DNA from: Scolanthus callimorphus | Taxonomy: Eukaryota > Cnidaria > Anthozoa > Actiniaria > Edwardsiidae | DNA: 64,000 bases | Direction of reading: 5' to 3' | Assembly (NCBI GenBank): GCA_033964015.1 | Contig: JAWWUD010000059.1 | Coordinates: 124,001-188,000, forward strand | Shown: piece by piece, positions 44,247 through 56,053 of the stretch | Numbering within the stretch: position 1 is the first letter of the stretch | Layout of the letters: each line of letters opens with the position of its first letter | Notes under the pieces: model-generated | What the model was told of the DNA's origin: nothing | The model's input: only the letters and a program-made list of their open reading frames with translations | The model's database searches: none | Made by a program: the position numbers and the translations under genes

Positions 44247-45619
44247 TTAGGTTTCCAAAAAATGTGAATATAATTTTAGGCGTCTTAGTTTTATCGTAGT
44301 TTGCGAAGCAGTCCACGCTATGTGGTCCTCATAGGTCCTCAATTTCTTCAAAAAATGAATCCAAAATCGGCCAATCATCGTAATCGATGTAACGGCTATT
44401 AGCATCTGCTTTCTGGTCAAGGCTCCTAGGTATCCAGAAGAATGATCGAGACAAAAAATGAAAATGTCAATAGCCATGCTATGTAACTCAAGCTTCATAC
44501 TTCCGACCTGGACAAACGAGATACTGCTTGGTTGTCAGTATACCAAACGACTCGGGTGTTGTACATTACTTTGGAAAATGGCCGCAAAGAAATAATGGCC
44601 ACAACGTCTCTCCAAGTCGAACTCCTGAGACTCATCAATATCCCACTGCCTGTGGCAAAATATATTTTCATTAAAATTAATAAACTGAAACTCACTCTGT
44701 GTCGCTAACGTCAGAGAAAAGAAATCTACTAGGCTTCTCATCCAAAGAAAAAAACAGTATTTGGATCTAACAAGGACGATATTGTTGTCCAAAAATAGAG
44801 CTCATTTAAAAAGAAATACTGATCCATTAAAACGATAGAATCCCAGTGTTGAGCGGTAAGTGAGGTCATAACGCAGTACCTGGTCATGATACAGCATATT
44901 ATATCGCCTGTAACTGCACTCATAGAAATAATATGCCTCGTAAATGAAGCCAATATGCGCACTGTTATGCAAGATATCCACTAATCTAGCCCCTGCGTTA
45001 ATTAAGGGTATTTTAAAGAAACTATTCCAGAACAATACCAACCATACATTATACTGGATAGGGTCCCACGAAGACTCCTCGTCATTGACAAAACCAGTAG
45101 GACGTCAGTACGAACAATATCAGCTTCTTCGCAACACTAACCATAGCCTTTGGCAATACCCCAACCATCAAATGCTTAAGTGACACCAATGTTTAAGCGA
45201 CTAGTAAATATATAGGGCGGGTATGCAGCACCAAGAAGACATAATACTAGTGGTTCCGGTCTCGTTAAACATGTCTAAGCAACACCAAGAAACTGTTGAT
45301 GCTCATGTAATGTTAAATGTCAATGAGGTGGTAGCTATATGTGAACCTAACGAAAAATAGTTGATTGCAGTTATTCAATCTTCATACTTGACACTTCTCG
45401 AGACTCTTAACTCTAGAATCAGTCTCTTTTTGCCATTTGCTTAGGCGCTAACAAAAAACGGATTAATAACTCATGAACAAAATCAAACAATAATTCGGCC
45501 TGCTTAGTGGCAGATTTGTTGTTAACCAATAATATATGTTCCGGATAAGAGCTTAATGGTAATCTGTACCATGTTGAATAACACTTAAGATGAACTGGGA
45601 TGAACCAATTAATTTCCAA
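44247..45619 (-). pseudogene. Degenerate DIRS-type RT/RNase H
   Basis: Fragments in changing frames on the minus strand. RLPLSSYPEHILLVNNKSA (45570-45510) resembles the start of DIRS RT. The RT core is missing. ISMSAVTGDI, HWDSIVLMDQY and LNELYFWT (44960-44760) match the RT-RNase H connection. WYTDNQAVSRL (44540-44500) is the second RNase H Asp motif, followed by LELHSMAIDIFIFCLDHS. Many stops. The motif order is normal for a DIRS pol, but it lies downstream of the recombinase at 46609-47512, the reverse of the usual order, so they are probably separate copies. Confidence 0.65.
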
Positions 45620-46304
45620 TACTCAGCATTTCTGCGGAGAAAGTCCTTGACTTGATTGTGCAAAAACTTCTGAAAGGCTCAATTCTGCTTCGAAAATTCT
45701 ATTCGATACAAAGTACCTGTTTAATTTCTTCGATATCATCCTTAATCAGAACACAGTGTTTATTGGAGAAGCTGATTGGCACAGGTGGCGAGTTGGAAAA
45801 GAATCCCTTACAGTAGACACTTGACCTGTGGAGTGAGGACTGGGACGCAGAACCGGGGAATCTAGTCCTTCGCCCAGAATCTCTAAAACCTATCAAAAAA
45901 CAAGAAAGCTGTATCAGGCAAAAAGAAAAATAATGAAGTTCGTAAATTAAATATTTCTGCGCTGTGTGTGTGTGTGGGGGGGGGGGAGGTTAAACTAGAC
46001 TGCTGAAGAAATTTCCACTGAATACTAACACGTTGGTAAATGAGCGTGAAGTGGTCTGAAATTCTAACGCAAGGCCTTAAGTACTCTGAGAACAAAAGGA
46101 GCTAACGACTATCTATACTATTATAATCGGGTTGTCTGCGCAAACGTTTCTGATTGGCTAAATCGTTCGCACTCACTCCGCTTAGGCCTGAAGCTGTGTC
46201 GCCAAAAGAAGTTCACAAACCTGCAGAGGAGGTGGAAAACCTTCAAGTGAGCGTGTTTTAGTTGGAAAAGATTCACCCTGGGCTAAGTTCTTATTCAAGC
46301 GATT
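45620..46304. other. Non-coding stretch
   Basis: A (TG)n/G-run at 45962-45988 and short unsupported frames only. Confidence 0.35.
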
Positions 46305-46460
46305 TTTTAAGCGAGGGACAAAGCTGCCATCGCCGCCGTTTTGAAATCTCCCACAGAAACTAAAAAAGAACTCAGTTCGCACAGCCGAAAACACCATAGT
46401 CATTCAGACCTAAATGGTTCTGTCACAGATTACTGTCAGGAATGTGCAGGGATAAATGAA
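46305..46460 (+). repeat. Dispersed repeat, left copy
   Basis: Degenerate direct copy of 52672-52830: shared ttgaaatctcc, cagccgaaa, ctaaatggttct and cagattac blocks in order. The two copies bracket the recombinase and the BEL/Pao element. Confidence 0.6.
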
Positions 46461-46608
46461 AAATATTTTCTCTTTCCTTCTCGTATGACTTTCAATAAAA
46501 GACAACACCAATATACGTTTTTTAAACGTTTGACAGCTTGGTTCAGGTATGAACAAGGCACGTTTGATTTATTTAACATAATACGCTAAGCTTGATACAG
46601 ATTATCGT

Positions 46609-47512
46609 TTAAATGCCAGTACTACTTGCAACAGCCAACCTCTGTGCAACAGTCTCTTTTACATACATATCCTTAGCTAAATCTGATTTCCAACGACCAT
46701 GAAGTTTAAGTAGACGCTCTCTTGATGGACAATTGGCCATATTTTGGACAATAGACGTTGCACCAACAGAACGGAAACTGTGTAATCCAAATATATCAGC
46801 ATTTTCACCTAGAGCTTTAAGACACGTCTTAAAACATTCTCGAAATGATGTATATGACATTTTACGATTCCCTAATTTATACTTGTCAATAGACTTACAA
46901 TACGATAAATTCCTAAATATATATTCAGAAGATGAATTAATATCAATATTTGCACTCTTGACATAACGTAGTAACATTTTATAAGGGCATGTTTATTTTA
47001 TCCGACTTATGAATAAATACATGTTGTCCTTCTCTGAAACTGTCATTCTTACTTTCTGGTACAAATACTGTAATATAATCTGGAAAAACGGTATTCTGTG
47101 ATGCCCTTATGTTAAGAACTTCTTTGGAACGAAAAAGTCCCGCGAATGACAACACACAAGTTGTAGCAATCCTTAAATCTTTCAGAGATGCGTGATCCTT
47201 AGCATAGTATGTCACAATATCCTTAATAACAGCTGGCGAGATAGGTTCTTTCTTTTCAATGGGCTTAGATCTAGATCGTTTCTCAGCTTGCACTAAATTG
47301 TGACAGATACTAGAGTCCAACGGATTGGTTGCAATTGGTAAAAAACTGTGAACCCATTTTAACGCAGAATGAGCCATACTAGCTGTAACGGCTGTTAGCT
47401 TCGGCTTAAAAGCGAAGTTGCTAGGATCTTCATTAAAGCGGAAAACTGAACAGTCGTCGGGGGTGGGGCGAACTTTACTGGTCGAAAAATACTCCAAACC
47501 ACGGGAAACCAA
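46609..47512 (-). pseudogene. Tyrosine recombinase of a DIRS-like element
   Basis: Two adjacent frames. 47512-46979: core-binding part (SALKWVHSFLP), IKDIVTYYAKD, TTCVLSFAGLFRSKEVLNIR (first catalytic Arg region). 46977-46609: FGLHSFRSVGATS (H-x-x-R), SRERLLKLHGRWKSDLAKDMYV (H/W then Tyr). All catalytic positions look present, but one stop separates the halves (after KINMPL) and the N-terminus is cut at about 47512, next to a BEL LTR. The family matches recombinases I recall from coral DIRS-like elements. Confidence 0.75.
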
Positions 47513-47528
47513 ATGCGACGGTTAACGG

Positions 47529-48176
47529 TGATTTATTGTATGAACGATCGTAAACTGAAATACAAGTTTAGCGAATTTCTAATTAGAAAGACATAAGGAT
47601 TCGAACTTTCGGCGTGCATAAAAACATAATATCATAACATAGCCTACGTTGCCTTTACGGCCCTAATGTAGAATTCTTACAATCTTTCCAAGCTAATCAA
47701 TAAAGTAATTAAACGTAAGATCATGTTTATAGCACACTTAAGCAAGTTACAAATATTCAAGGCATAAGGCCAGATTGTAGAGCCTGGTGCTCTCTAAACC
47801 TAAGTGGGCGTTTACTCAGACCAGCGATTGTTGAACCATCCACATGGTAGATAAATCATGAACACATATTTGTACATTGCCCACACACAAACATCTAGCC
47901 TAATAGTAATAACAAAGGATGTACTTACATATCGTTCCCGCTTGTCTCTATTTAGACCAAAGATTATCCTTGTAAAAACCCGAACGAATATACCAGTAGA
48001 ACTGGGTTAAAGGGACGCGAAACTCCTTATATATGTGCGTCCTGACGCTAATGTATCCAATTTCAAAGTATACAAACAAACATAAACATTTCTATATCTA
48101 GCATTGTAGCTCGGGATATGTCGAGATTAACCTATCAGTAATCTAATTTAGGAGCGCTAAATCAACGTTCATTACA
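47529..48176 (-). repeat. BEL/Pao 3' LTR, 648 bp
   Basis: On the minus strand it starts TGTAATGAACG after the purine-rich tract caggggagcca (48177-48188) and ends ACAATAAATCA at 47529, i.e. TG...CA ends. A TATA-like box (TATATAAGG, 48033-48025) lies inside. Borders are inferred from the motifs, as there is no second LTR to compare. Confidence 0.65.
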
Positions 48177-48315
48177 TGGCTCCCCTGAAATATCTTTATT
48201 TCACTAACTAATCAATGTTCATCAAAAATCGTCTTTCAGAGTACGTCATGAGAATCAACTCACAGTTCGTTATGACTTGTTGGCTCCTCGGCCGGGACTT
48301 CCCCGGTCTTTGCGC

Positions 48316-51300
48316 TTAGTCATCTGCTGTCATCAGTAGGACGAGCTTCTGGACTGGACGGTCTAGAAACCGCAGTTGTCCAGTCCGCTTTCCCTTCTTG
48401 TCCAGGCAGCTGTCCGCAAGAGCTACCTGGACCTTGCGCACTTGGCCATCGCTACTGGGGAATACGTTAGACACTCGCGCCAGCTCCCATGCATTTCGAG
48501 GGTGGTGGTCGTCCTTAATTATCACCACATCGCCGATCTGGAGATTCCTGCGAGGGCGCGTCCATCGTTGACGTGGTTGAAGACTCAGTAAGAAGTCCTT
48601 TCTCCAGCGGCTCCAGAACTCGTTGGCCAAGTGTTGAACACGTCTCCAATGCTTTCTACTGTACACGTCTGCTGGCTCGAAGGCACCTGGCGGGGATAGA
48701 GTAACCTTCGACTTCATGGTCAGCAGATGGTTTGGCGTCAAAGGGCGTGGTGAATCTGCGTCTGCTAGGGTGTTGACTGTGAGGGGTCGGCTGTTCACAA
48801 TCGCCTCTGCCTCACACATTAGAGTCCTCAAGGACTCGTCATCGAGTTGTCCTGCGTTGTCTTGAAGTAGGGACGAGAGCACACTCCGCACTGTGCGGAT
48901 TTGGCGCTCCCATACGCCACCCATGTGGCTAGCTGATGGAACATTCATCTTGAAAGTTATCCAGTCACATTGGTCCTCCAAGAGCTTGGACTTGATTTTT
49001 TCGTGGTCCATTTCAGCTAAGGCTTGCTTGAGCTCATTTCGAGCTCCTACTAAGTTGGTGCCTTGATCGCTTCGCAGTTGGCGAACTTGTCCCCGTCGGC
49101 ACGTGAATCGTCTAACGGCGTTGAGGAAAGTATCAGTTTCGAGGGAGGTTGCAACTTCGAGATGAATGGCTCTAGACGCCATACATGTGAAAAGCACGCC
49201 GTACCGTTTTAGCTCCTTCTTCCTTTCCTTTACGATGAAGGGACCAAAATAGTCTACCGCAGAACACGTGAAGGGCGTGGCACTCTCCAGTCGGTCTTTG
49301 GGAAGGTCTGACATTACTTGTTGTTGCACTGCTCCACGCAGTCTTTGGCACTTGACGCATGAGTTTACGACACTCGCGACGGCTGACGAACCTCCAATGA
49401 TCCAATATCCACTTGAGCGTAGTTCATTTAGCGTCATGCCTTTGCCCTGGTGACTTATCTTCTAGTGGCAATGTCTGGCGACTAATGTGGTAACGTGACT
49501 CTTTCTTGGAAGGATGACAGGGAACTTAACGTCGTCACTCAGGTTGGCTCTTCTAAGGCGTCCGCCTACTCTTAGGATACCGTCAGAGTCCAGAAAGGGG
49601 TCGAGCTTGTAAAGCGAACTGTGCGTCTTTAGGACGGAGTTTCTCTGGCGAGCAAATTTCCAGTCGTCGGGGTCCTCGGGAAGCTTTCTTAGCGCTGCTA
49701 TTTCTTCCTTGAAAGCGCTGGCTTGTACAGAGCGTATGATAGCGTGTTCTGCCGAGACAAGGTCTTGAACTTCTATTTTACGGGGGTCTGGCTTCATCTC
49801 TAGCTTCTTTCGCACGCGGTCGCGGAGGCGCTGGATGTAGCGCTGACATAGGGCCACTGCGTGCTTCGCGCGAAACCAGCTTGAAAAGTAGCAAACCCTT
49901 TCGTCCAGTGATGGTAACGGTCTAGATTCGGAACTGGTTGCCATGGCGACTGCCTTCTTAATCTCCGGGTCTTCTTCTTGTAAGCCTAGAGCTGGCTGTT
50001 CTTCGTCGCTTGCTGGCCACCCAATGTCTTGTTTCCAGAGGAATTCTGGTCCAGCGAGCCATCTCGAGTTTCTCAGGTCGTTCGCGTTCATCCCTCGAGA
50101 GGCTTCGTCTGCGGGGTTATGTTCAGTTGCGACGTATCTCCATTGCTTAATTGACGTGTTTTCCTGAATTTCTTGCACGCGGTTAGCAACGAAGACATGA
50201 AATCTTCTGGTCTCGTTTGCGATGTAGCCGAGAACCACCTTACTGTCTGTCCAGAAGAATTCTTCGTCTATCTTGTATTCTAGCTCACGCTTAATTTGGC
50301 TGGCGACTTTCACAGAGCACACTGCGGCGGTGAGTTCTAGCCTCGGGATAGTAACTGTCTTGAGGGGAGCTACTCGCGACTTGCCCATGACGAGAGAACG
50401 GTGGATGTTGTCGTTGCTATCAATCAATCTGAGGTAGCTACACTGGCCGTAGCCTCTTGTGCTTGCGTCGAAAAAGTGGTGTAGCTCTGTCTTTATAACG
50501 GGCCCAAAGTCTAAAGGCTTATAGCATCTTGGAATCGCGATTTTTTCCAGTGCTCGGAGCTCTTCTTTCCACCATTGCCACTTGCACTTGATGTTTTCGG
50601 GTACCGGCTCGTCCCAGTCCACTTCGAGGCGGCATAGTTCTTGCAGTATAGACTTGCCTTCGAGCATTAGAGGGGCAACGAATCCAAGCGGGTCGTAGAC
50701 GGAGCTGACCGTCGAAAGAATCCCGCGCCTTGTACAAGGTTTGTCCTGGAGAGCTACGGTAAATTAAAAACTGTCGGGTTCTGTGCACCACTGAATTCCT
50801 AAGGTGCGCTCCACCGGGAGGCTCTCTAGGTCGAGGTCAACTTGTTTGACTCCCTCGGCTCTCTGCGCTTCCGGGATGTTCTTAATGACTTCTTTGCTAT
50901 TTGACGAGAACTTGTGTAGGTTGAATCCGCCTTGACTACACATTCCCTTTACGTCTTTCATCAGTTTCACTGCGGCGTCGACTGACGGGACCGACTTAAG
51001 GCCGTCATCTACATAGAAATTGTTGCGGATGAAATTTGCAGCTTTCGCGCCATACGCCGACTCAAAATCGTCGGCGGTCGTTTTGAGCGCGAAATTTGCG
51101 CAGCTTGGCGAGGAAGTTGCTCCGAAAAGGTGTACTGTCATACGATAGTCGATGGGCTCTCTTTCTAGGTCACCTCCTTCCCACCAGAGAAAGCGCAACA
51201 GGTCCCGGTTGTCTGGGTTCACTCTAACCTGGTGAAACATGGCTTCGACATCGCAGGTTATGGCGATCTTTTCCTCTCGGAATCGCATCAAGACGCCGGC

Positions 51301-52680
51301 CAGGTTGTTGGTGAGGAGGGGTCCTTGGAGGAGGTGCTTGTTGAGCGACTCGTTCATGTATTCTTGGCTGCAGTTAAATACCACTCTCAGTTTCTTCTTT
51401 TTTGGGTGCATTGTGCCGTGGTGGTTTATATACCAAGTGGCGTTAGAACTTCTAGGGACCTCAGTACTAGGCACTTTCTCCGCCAATCCTTTCGCGATCA
51501 TGTCGGACATGAACTTCGTGTATTCTTCTCTATATGACTGATTGCTTGGCGCTAGGAACCGCTTCTTAAGTTGGCGCATGCGTCGTGCGGCGGTTTCTCT
51601 GTTGCTCGGGAGACCTTCAAAGTTCTCCTTTAAGGGCAAAGGAAGCTCGTAGTGACCATCTTCGCATCTGTGTATGCCCTTGGTAGCAATGCTTATGAAG
51701 TCTCTGTCTTCCTTGGACAAGCCTTGTTGTGCCGCGCCTTTATCTTCTGCGAAGTCGAGCTCGAACATCTGCCTGATTGCTGTCGGCTTTATGATCTCCT
51801 TGATGGTCTCTTGAGCTATGAAATCTATGCTCTGCGATGTCTTTGGAACGTTTTCTTTAGCTATAATGCGGTTACAGGACGCGACGTAGGGAAGTGCTTG
51901 TTCAGCGTTGGGGGACTGGGTACTAACGGGTCCTACGATGCACCAGCCCAAAAGTGTTCTCACTGCATACGGGTCTCCGCTTTTCCCTGTTATTATTTCT
52001 TTCGGTTTGATGGCCTTGGGACAGTTACATCCAATTAGGACGCCGATTTCGAGGTTCTCGAGCTTGGGAATCTTGTCCTTTATCTTCAGAAGGTGTGGCC
52101 ACTTCTCGGCTACGCTCGGCGTTGGAATCTGGTCTTGTCTGGACGGGATGCCTTCTCGAGTATAGGCCTTTGGTAGTTCGACTCTAGCGCGCCTGTCTGC
52201 CCGTTCGGCTACCAGTCCCTCGATCTTGGAAACCGCAATGACTTTTTGTCCCGACATCGTGCTTAGACTCAGGCTGGTTTCTACTCCTGCTATCCCGAGA
52301 TCCCGTTGTACCTTGTTAGTGACGAAGGTTGTGTCGCTAGCATCATCTAAGAGGGCATAGACCTTTACTTGTTTCTCGGGACAATCGCGATGAGACATGT
52401 ACACGGGCACGATTTTCGAGTTTGTGTTAAGGGCTTGGTCGCCAACTGAAGAAAGGGATACACTAGAGGCATTCGTGGTTGCTTGTGCGGGTGTCGATGC
52501 TGGTGCGCTGCTGCTTTCTTGTGCATTATGCGTTGCCTGCTCTCCTCGCGACTGTGGTCTTGGAGCCCTTTTGAGCGGTCTGACTCCGTGTAACAGGGTG
52601 TGGTGCCTTTTCCCGCACTCTCCACAGGACACGTCTGCGCGACATTCGGCTGAGAGATGTGAGCTGAAATTTATCCTTAA
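48316..52680 (-). pseudogene. BEL/Pao pol polyprotein with two in-frame stops
   Basis: One frame throughout. Gag knuckle remnant (SAECRADVSCGECGKRHHTLLH), aspartic protease (VYALLDDASDTTFV), reverse transcriptase (RVVFNCSQEY; ITCDVEAMFHQVRV; HLFGATSSPSCANFA; FYVDDGL), Pao-type RNase H (HHFFDASTRGYGQ; RLELTAAV; FFWTDSKVVL; NPADEASRG), H2C2-like integrase zinc region (VNSCVKCQRLRG), DDE integrase (CSAVDYFGPFIV; LRSDQGTNLVGA; GVWERQIRTVRS) and the C-terminal DUF5641 region (LQIGDVVIIKDD). Stops: TAA at 50764-50766 before the RNase H region and TAG at 49462-49464 before the integrase zinc region. Otherwise well preserved, so inactivation is recent. Confidence 0.9.
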
Positions 52681-52830
52681 GGCTTTTGATAGCCGCCATC
52701 ACGGCCATGTTGAAATCTCCTACATAAACTTAAAAAGACCTCATTTCCCTCAGCCGAAAGCACTATAGACATTCAAAACTAAATGGTTCTATTACAGATT
52801 ACTTACTATTATGTGCAGGGATGATTTTAA
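52672..52830 (+). repeat. Dispersed repeat, right copy
   Basis: Pairs with 46305-46460 in direct orientation, about 6.3 kb apart. On the minus strand it includes a short frame MAVMAAIKSLKDKF that leads into the BEL knuckle sequence in another frame. It looks like a 5' gene or element end brought next to the BEL fragment. Confidence 0.55.
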
Positions 52831-53644
52831 TTCGAAAGATTTGAGCTGAGAAAAATTTTCATTCAAGTTTGAACAAACTTACACCACTGCCACTGTCTAC
52901 AGAGCGCACGCTAAGCCATGAATGAAATTCTCTAAAAAACCTATGACAAACTAAAAATTTCTTATATAACAATTTTACGTTACCTGTTTCTTCTCTTCCC
53001 TTACTGAGATATAATAAGCATACAAACAATTCCGAAGTCAAATGGTTTTTCTGTGTAATAGGCGCTTTCAATTTTAGCGGGTTCTTCGGACTTACTCACA
53101 CGACACACGTGCGTCATTTCTCCACCAAAATCAGGGAGACCAGTGCAAAACATACAAAAAAGGCTCTGGGGCTCACTTCATTTATTTCGGCATGCGGCTG
53201 GGAGTCTTTCTTGAAGGGAGGTCATTAGTAATGTAATGTAAATCAGCAGTTTATGGAAGGGGGAACTCAGGTTGAGTCTTCTAGCGTCACGAAGTGACGG
53301 GCTGTTTTCTTGTTGTATCTGAAATACCAGCGGAAAATACATGTATTGGTATATTAACGATCTTTTAAGATAAAGAGGCTATATAATGTATTTGAGTTTT
53401 ATTTCCATCTTTGCATGAAATGTAAGTACTGTAGTACCTTATGATTTGCTAATTCCACCTCCTGGATCTATTAGGTTCCAAAATTCTGTATGATAAACAT
53501 GTTACATTTATTTATTGATCTGCTATTATGTTTTGAAATATACAAATTTTGAATTCTCAAGGATTATTGAAATATAAGATTGTTGAAATTTAAGCTTGCT
53601 GAAATTTAAGGGTTTGAAATTAATGGGAGACTTGGAAGTCAAAT
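52831..53644. other. Non-coding stretch
   Basis: AT-rich, nothing recognised. Confidence 0.35.
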
Positions 53645-53926
53645 TTAGCCTGTATTAAAAGTATTGGCTATTGCCATATCAATTCTTGTTTTTTGTGCAG
53701 TGAGCACACTTAATTGCCTCCTTGCATTAATTAATTCCTGTTGTAACATATAAATCTTCTTGCTTGTTTCTGTTTCCTTTTTCACTATGTTGTTCCGTCT
53801 AATACAGAGAGCAGTTTTAAGTTTCTCTTTTTCTTTTTCTTTTCTTTTTTGTGCTTCTCCTTTGCTTCTCTCTTTTTCTTTTTCTTCCAAACATAAGCTT
53901 GCTTCTAGCAGCGTGTCATCATCAAT
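53645..53926 (-). CDS. Possible last exon, Lys/Glu coiled coil
   Basis: After a good acceptor (ctaaataatttccag) at 53927, 93 codons are open: IDDDTLLEASLCLEEKEKER, a highly charged stretch, then VKKETETSKKIYMLQQELINARRQ, probably a coiled coil, ending NTFNTG-TAG. No upstream exon identified. The K/E run comes from a T/C-rich simple sequence on the plus strand, so chance is possible. Confidence 0.4.
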   Translation of the reverse strand: MDDDTLLEASLCLEEKEKERSKGEAQKRKEKEKEKLKTALCIRRNNIVKKETETSKKIYMLQQELINARRQLSVLTAQKTRIDMAIANTFNTG

Positions 53927-53989
53927 CTGGAAATTATTTAGAAGGTTAACAATTGGATTTGGCTCGATTCTGTGGTAATTCTAGGCAAT

Positions 53990-54299
53990 TCTAATTTTAT
54001 TTTACTTTTAGTTGTTTATAGTTTAATTTGTTTATAATAGTTATGTGTGTGTATGGCCCTGTGTCAGTATCGCCGTCCGGTTCCAATCCAGTCCAGTACC
54101 AATCCAGTCCAGTACCAGTAATTAATGCGTGCCGACTACGTTTCTTCCGCGCATGCTCCGTCAGCTTATATCCGTAGTATGGTCTCGAAAGGGTATGGAG
54201 TCTGCTATGTTTGCTGCTAATTTGCCATTTTATAGCATTGTACCTTCAACAATCCCCGTCATCAGGGGCTAGGAGGAACGTTAAAGGTACTAGTCGTTA
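53990..54299. other. Non-coding, with a 19 bp tandem pair
   Basis: tccaatccagtccagtacc occurs twice in a row near 54081-54118. No gene. Confidence 0.45.
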
Positions 54300-55008
54300 T
54301 GTTTCTTGTTGTCTGTGGTACCAGGACAACCTAGTCGGAAATTTGAATTTGTCTCCTATGTTTTTTGTTTTCAACCATGTTGGCATTTCACCAATCTGTT
54401 GATCAGTACAAGTGCTACTGTCCTGGCTCCAGTTATATTGCTTATTTGATCCATCTGATGAATAATTTGAATAATTGTGTATGAAGATCAGATAAGATCA
54501 TCCATTCCTCACGAATGTTATTTTCCAAAGTGTACGATACATCATTTATATCCTTAAGGCTTTTGATAACTTCTTGAAGTTTGTCAAACCAATTTGGCAC
54601 ATTTTTTTGTGCATATTTTGTTTTTAGAAATTCTTGCCATTGTTGGATAAAATTTTCATTTCTTGACTCTACGTTATTCCAAGCATGATCTTGTGATATT
54701 TTCCATGGCTTGTATCGTATTAACTGATATTTACAATAAAGTGAGAAATTTGGATTTGGGGAGTACGTAGGAAAAGCCCGTGGTATAACATTATCAGCCT
54801 GCTTTGTAAACTTCTTATTTACAATTTTGTACATAGTTGCAAATTCTACAAAATAGAGATTATTTATTCCAATAAATTCGTCAGAATCACATCGATCAGC
54901 ACAGAAGTCTAAAAGAGAGTTTTCTGAACAAAGCTGACCTTTTGAGGCTACTTTCAACTTAAGAGACCCATTTAAACTTACAGGTATGACATTAGAAATC
55001 GTGTTCAA
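54300..55008 (-). pseudogene. Helitron Rep/helicase fragment
   Basis: Frame 55008-54442 holds FVEFATMYKIVNKKF, VIPRAFPTYSPNPNFSLYCKYQ, RYKPWKISQDHAWNN, WQEFLKTKYAQKNVPNWFDK and REEWMILSDLH. The continuation in another frame (about 54440-54300) gives YNWSQDSSTCTDQQIGEMPTW. These blocks match my memory of the segment between the Rep and helicase domains of animal Helitrons. The Rep HUH motif and the helicase domain are absent. Frameshifted relic. Confidence 0.65.
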
Positions 55009-55990
55009 GAATATATTTCAACTAATATTTGTTGCATAGCATAATCAGTGTACTTAAAAAACTACATAAATCTTCCTAAAGAATGCATCTCTCTTGCTTC
55101 TTAGAGCATACAACATTTGGAATTTGTAAATAAAAACTAATGTAAAAACCTGTCTCCCTTGTGATTGCAAAGGAAAAACATGGCATTTTTAGTATCATAT
55201 CAACAAATTTATTGTTTTTTTTTTTTCATTTTGATTGATTTTGAATATTCACAAAATTTGCAGACCATATTGATTCTTTAACATAATAGATGTTCATAAT
55301 GGCCTGTACATCTTTCTTCGCATTAATTTCTCAGAAAAATATTTAGAATGGATGCTATGGGTGTCCCAATCTGCCACTTTGATATTGGAAGGCTCTGAGT
55401 TGCATTAAATCAGCAGTGACTTGGGTGACAGCAGCCTCGGGTTACCTTGAAATCCATGAGGATGTGCGACCACAGTCTTTGTCAATGAAATCAATTATTA
55501 AGTGGCTCGACAGTGTTTGCAATTCTCTCTGCAGAAGCTTCATTTATGTTTGAGCCCAGTGACTTCCACATGGTCTTGACTACTTTATTCATATGTTTAG
55601 TATATCTCTCGCTCGCATAAAGTGAACACAACCACGCGCTTTGGTTCGTGAATATAGACTGATCTTTAATTACATATCTACAGCTTATGGCATACGCCAT
55701 GACCTTACTACAAATAATCATAAGCAATCACGTCATCCGTTATGTGATACTAGAGTGCTGATACACTACAATATGTTCCATACGAAGATCTAGGGGAATG
55801 TTGCCATCTTTGAGTCCGTGCTTGTTATAGAATCTGTTCCACTTCAGATTGTAGGCAGCCTTCTCAGACTGCATTCAAGCTAGCTTGACAAGATACAAGA
55901 GTAGGAGAGCAAATCTATAGAAATCGTATAGCCTGTCTCCGTCACCCTCTTTTATTGCATCGGAAAGTACTAACCTAAGTTTTCACCTAT
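55009..55990. other. Non-coding stretch
   Basis: A frame at 55727-55500 (minus) reads IKDQSIFTNQSAWLCSLYAS and INEASAERIANTVEPLN, with a frameshifted continuation (DFIDKDCGRTSS). It looks like a protein relic but I cannot name it. Confidence 0.35.
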
Positions 55991-56053
55991 GATAATTGTA
56001 CATTGGTGGATGCAAGTGGTCACGGGTGAGAGCGGTCACGTTTCTTTACCAGC

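Larger units (their letters stand above)
47529..52680 (-). mobile_element. BEL/Pao LTR retrotransposon, 5'-truncated
   Basis: pol from the zinc knuckle to integrase plus one 3' LTR (47529-48176) and its polypurine tract. No gag N-terminal part and no second LTR are present; sequence identity breaks near 52680, where a dispersed repeat begins. It abuts the broken recombinase gene at 47512-47528. Confidence 0.85.
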
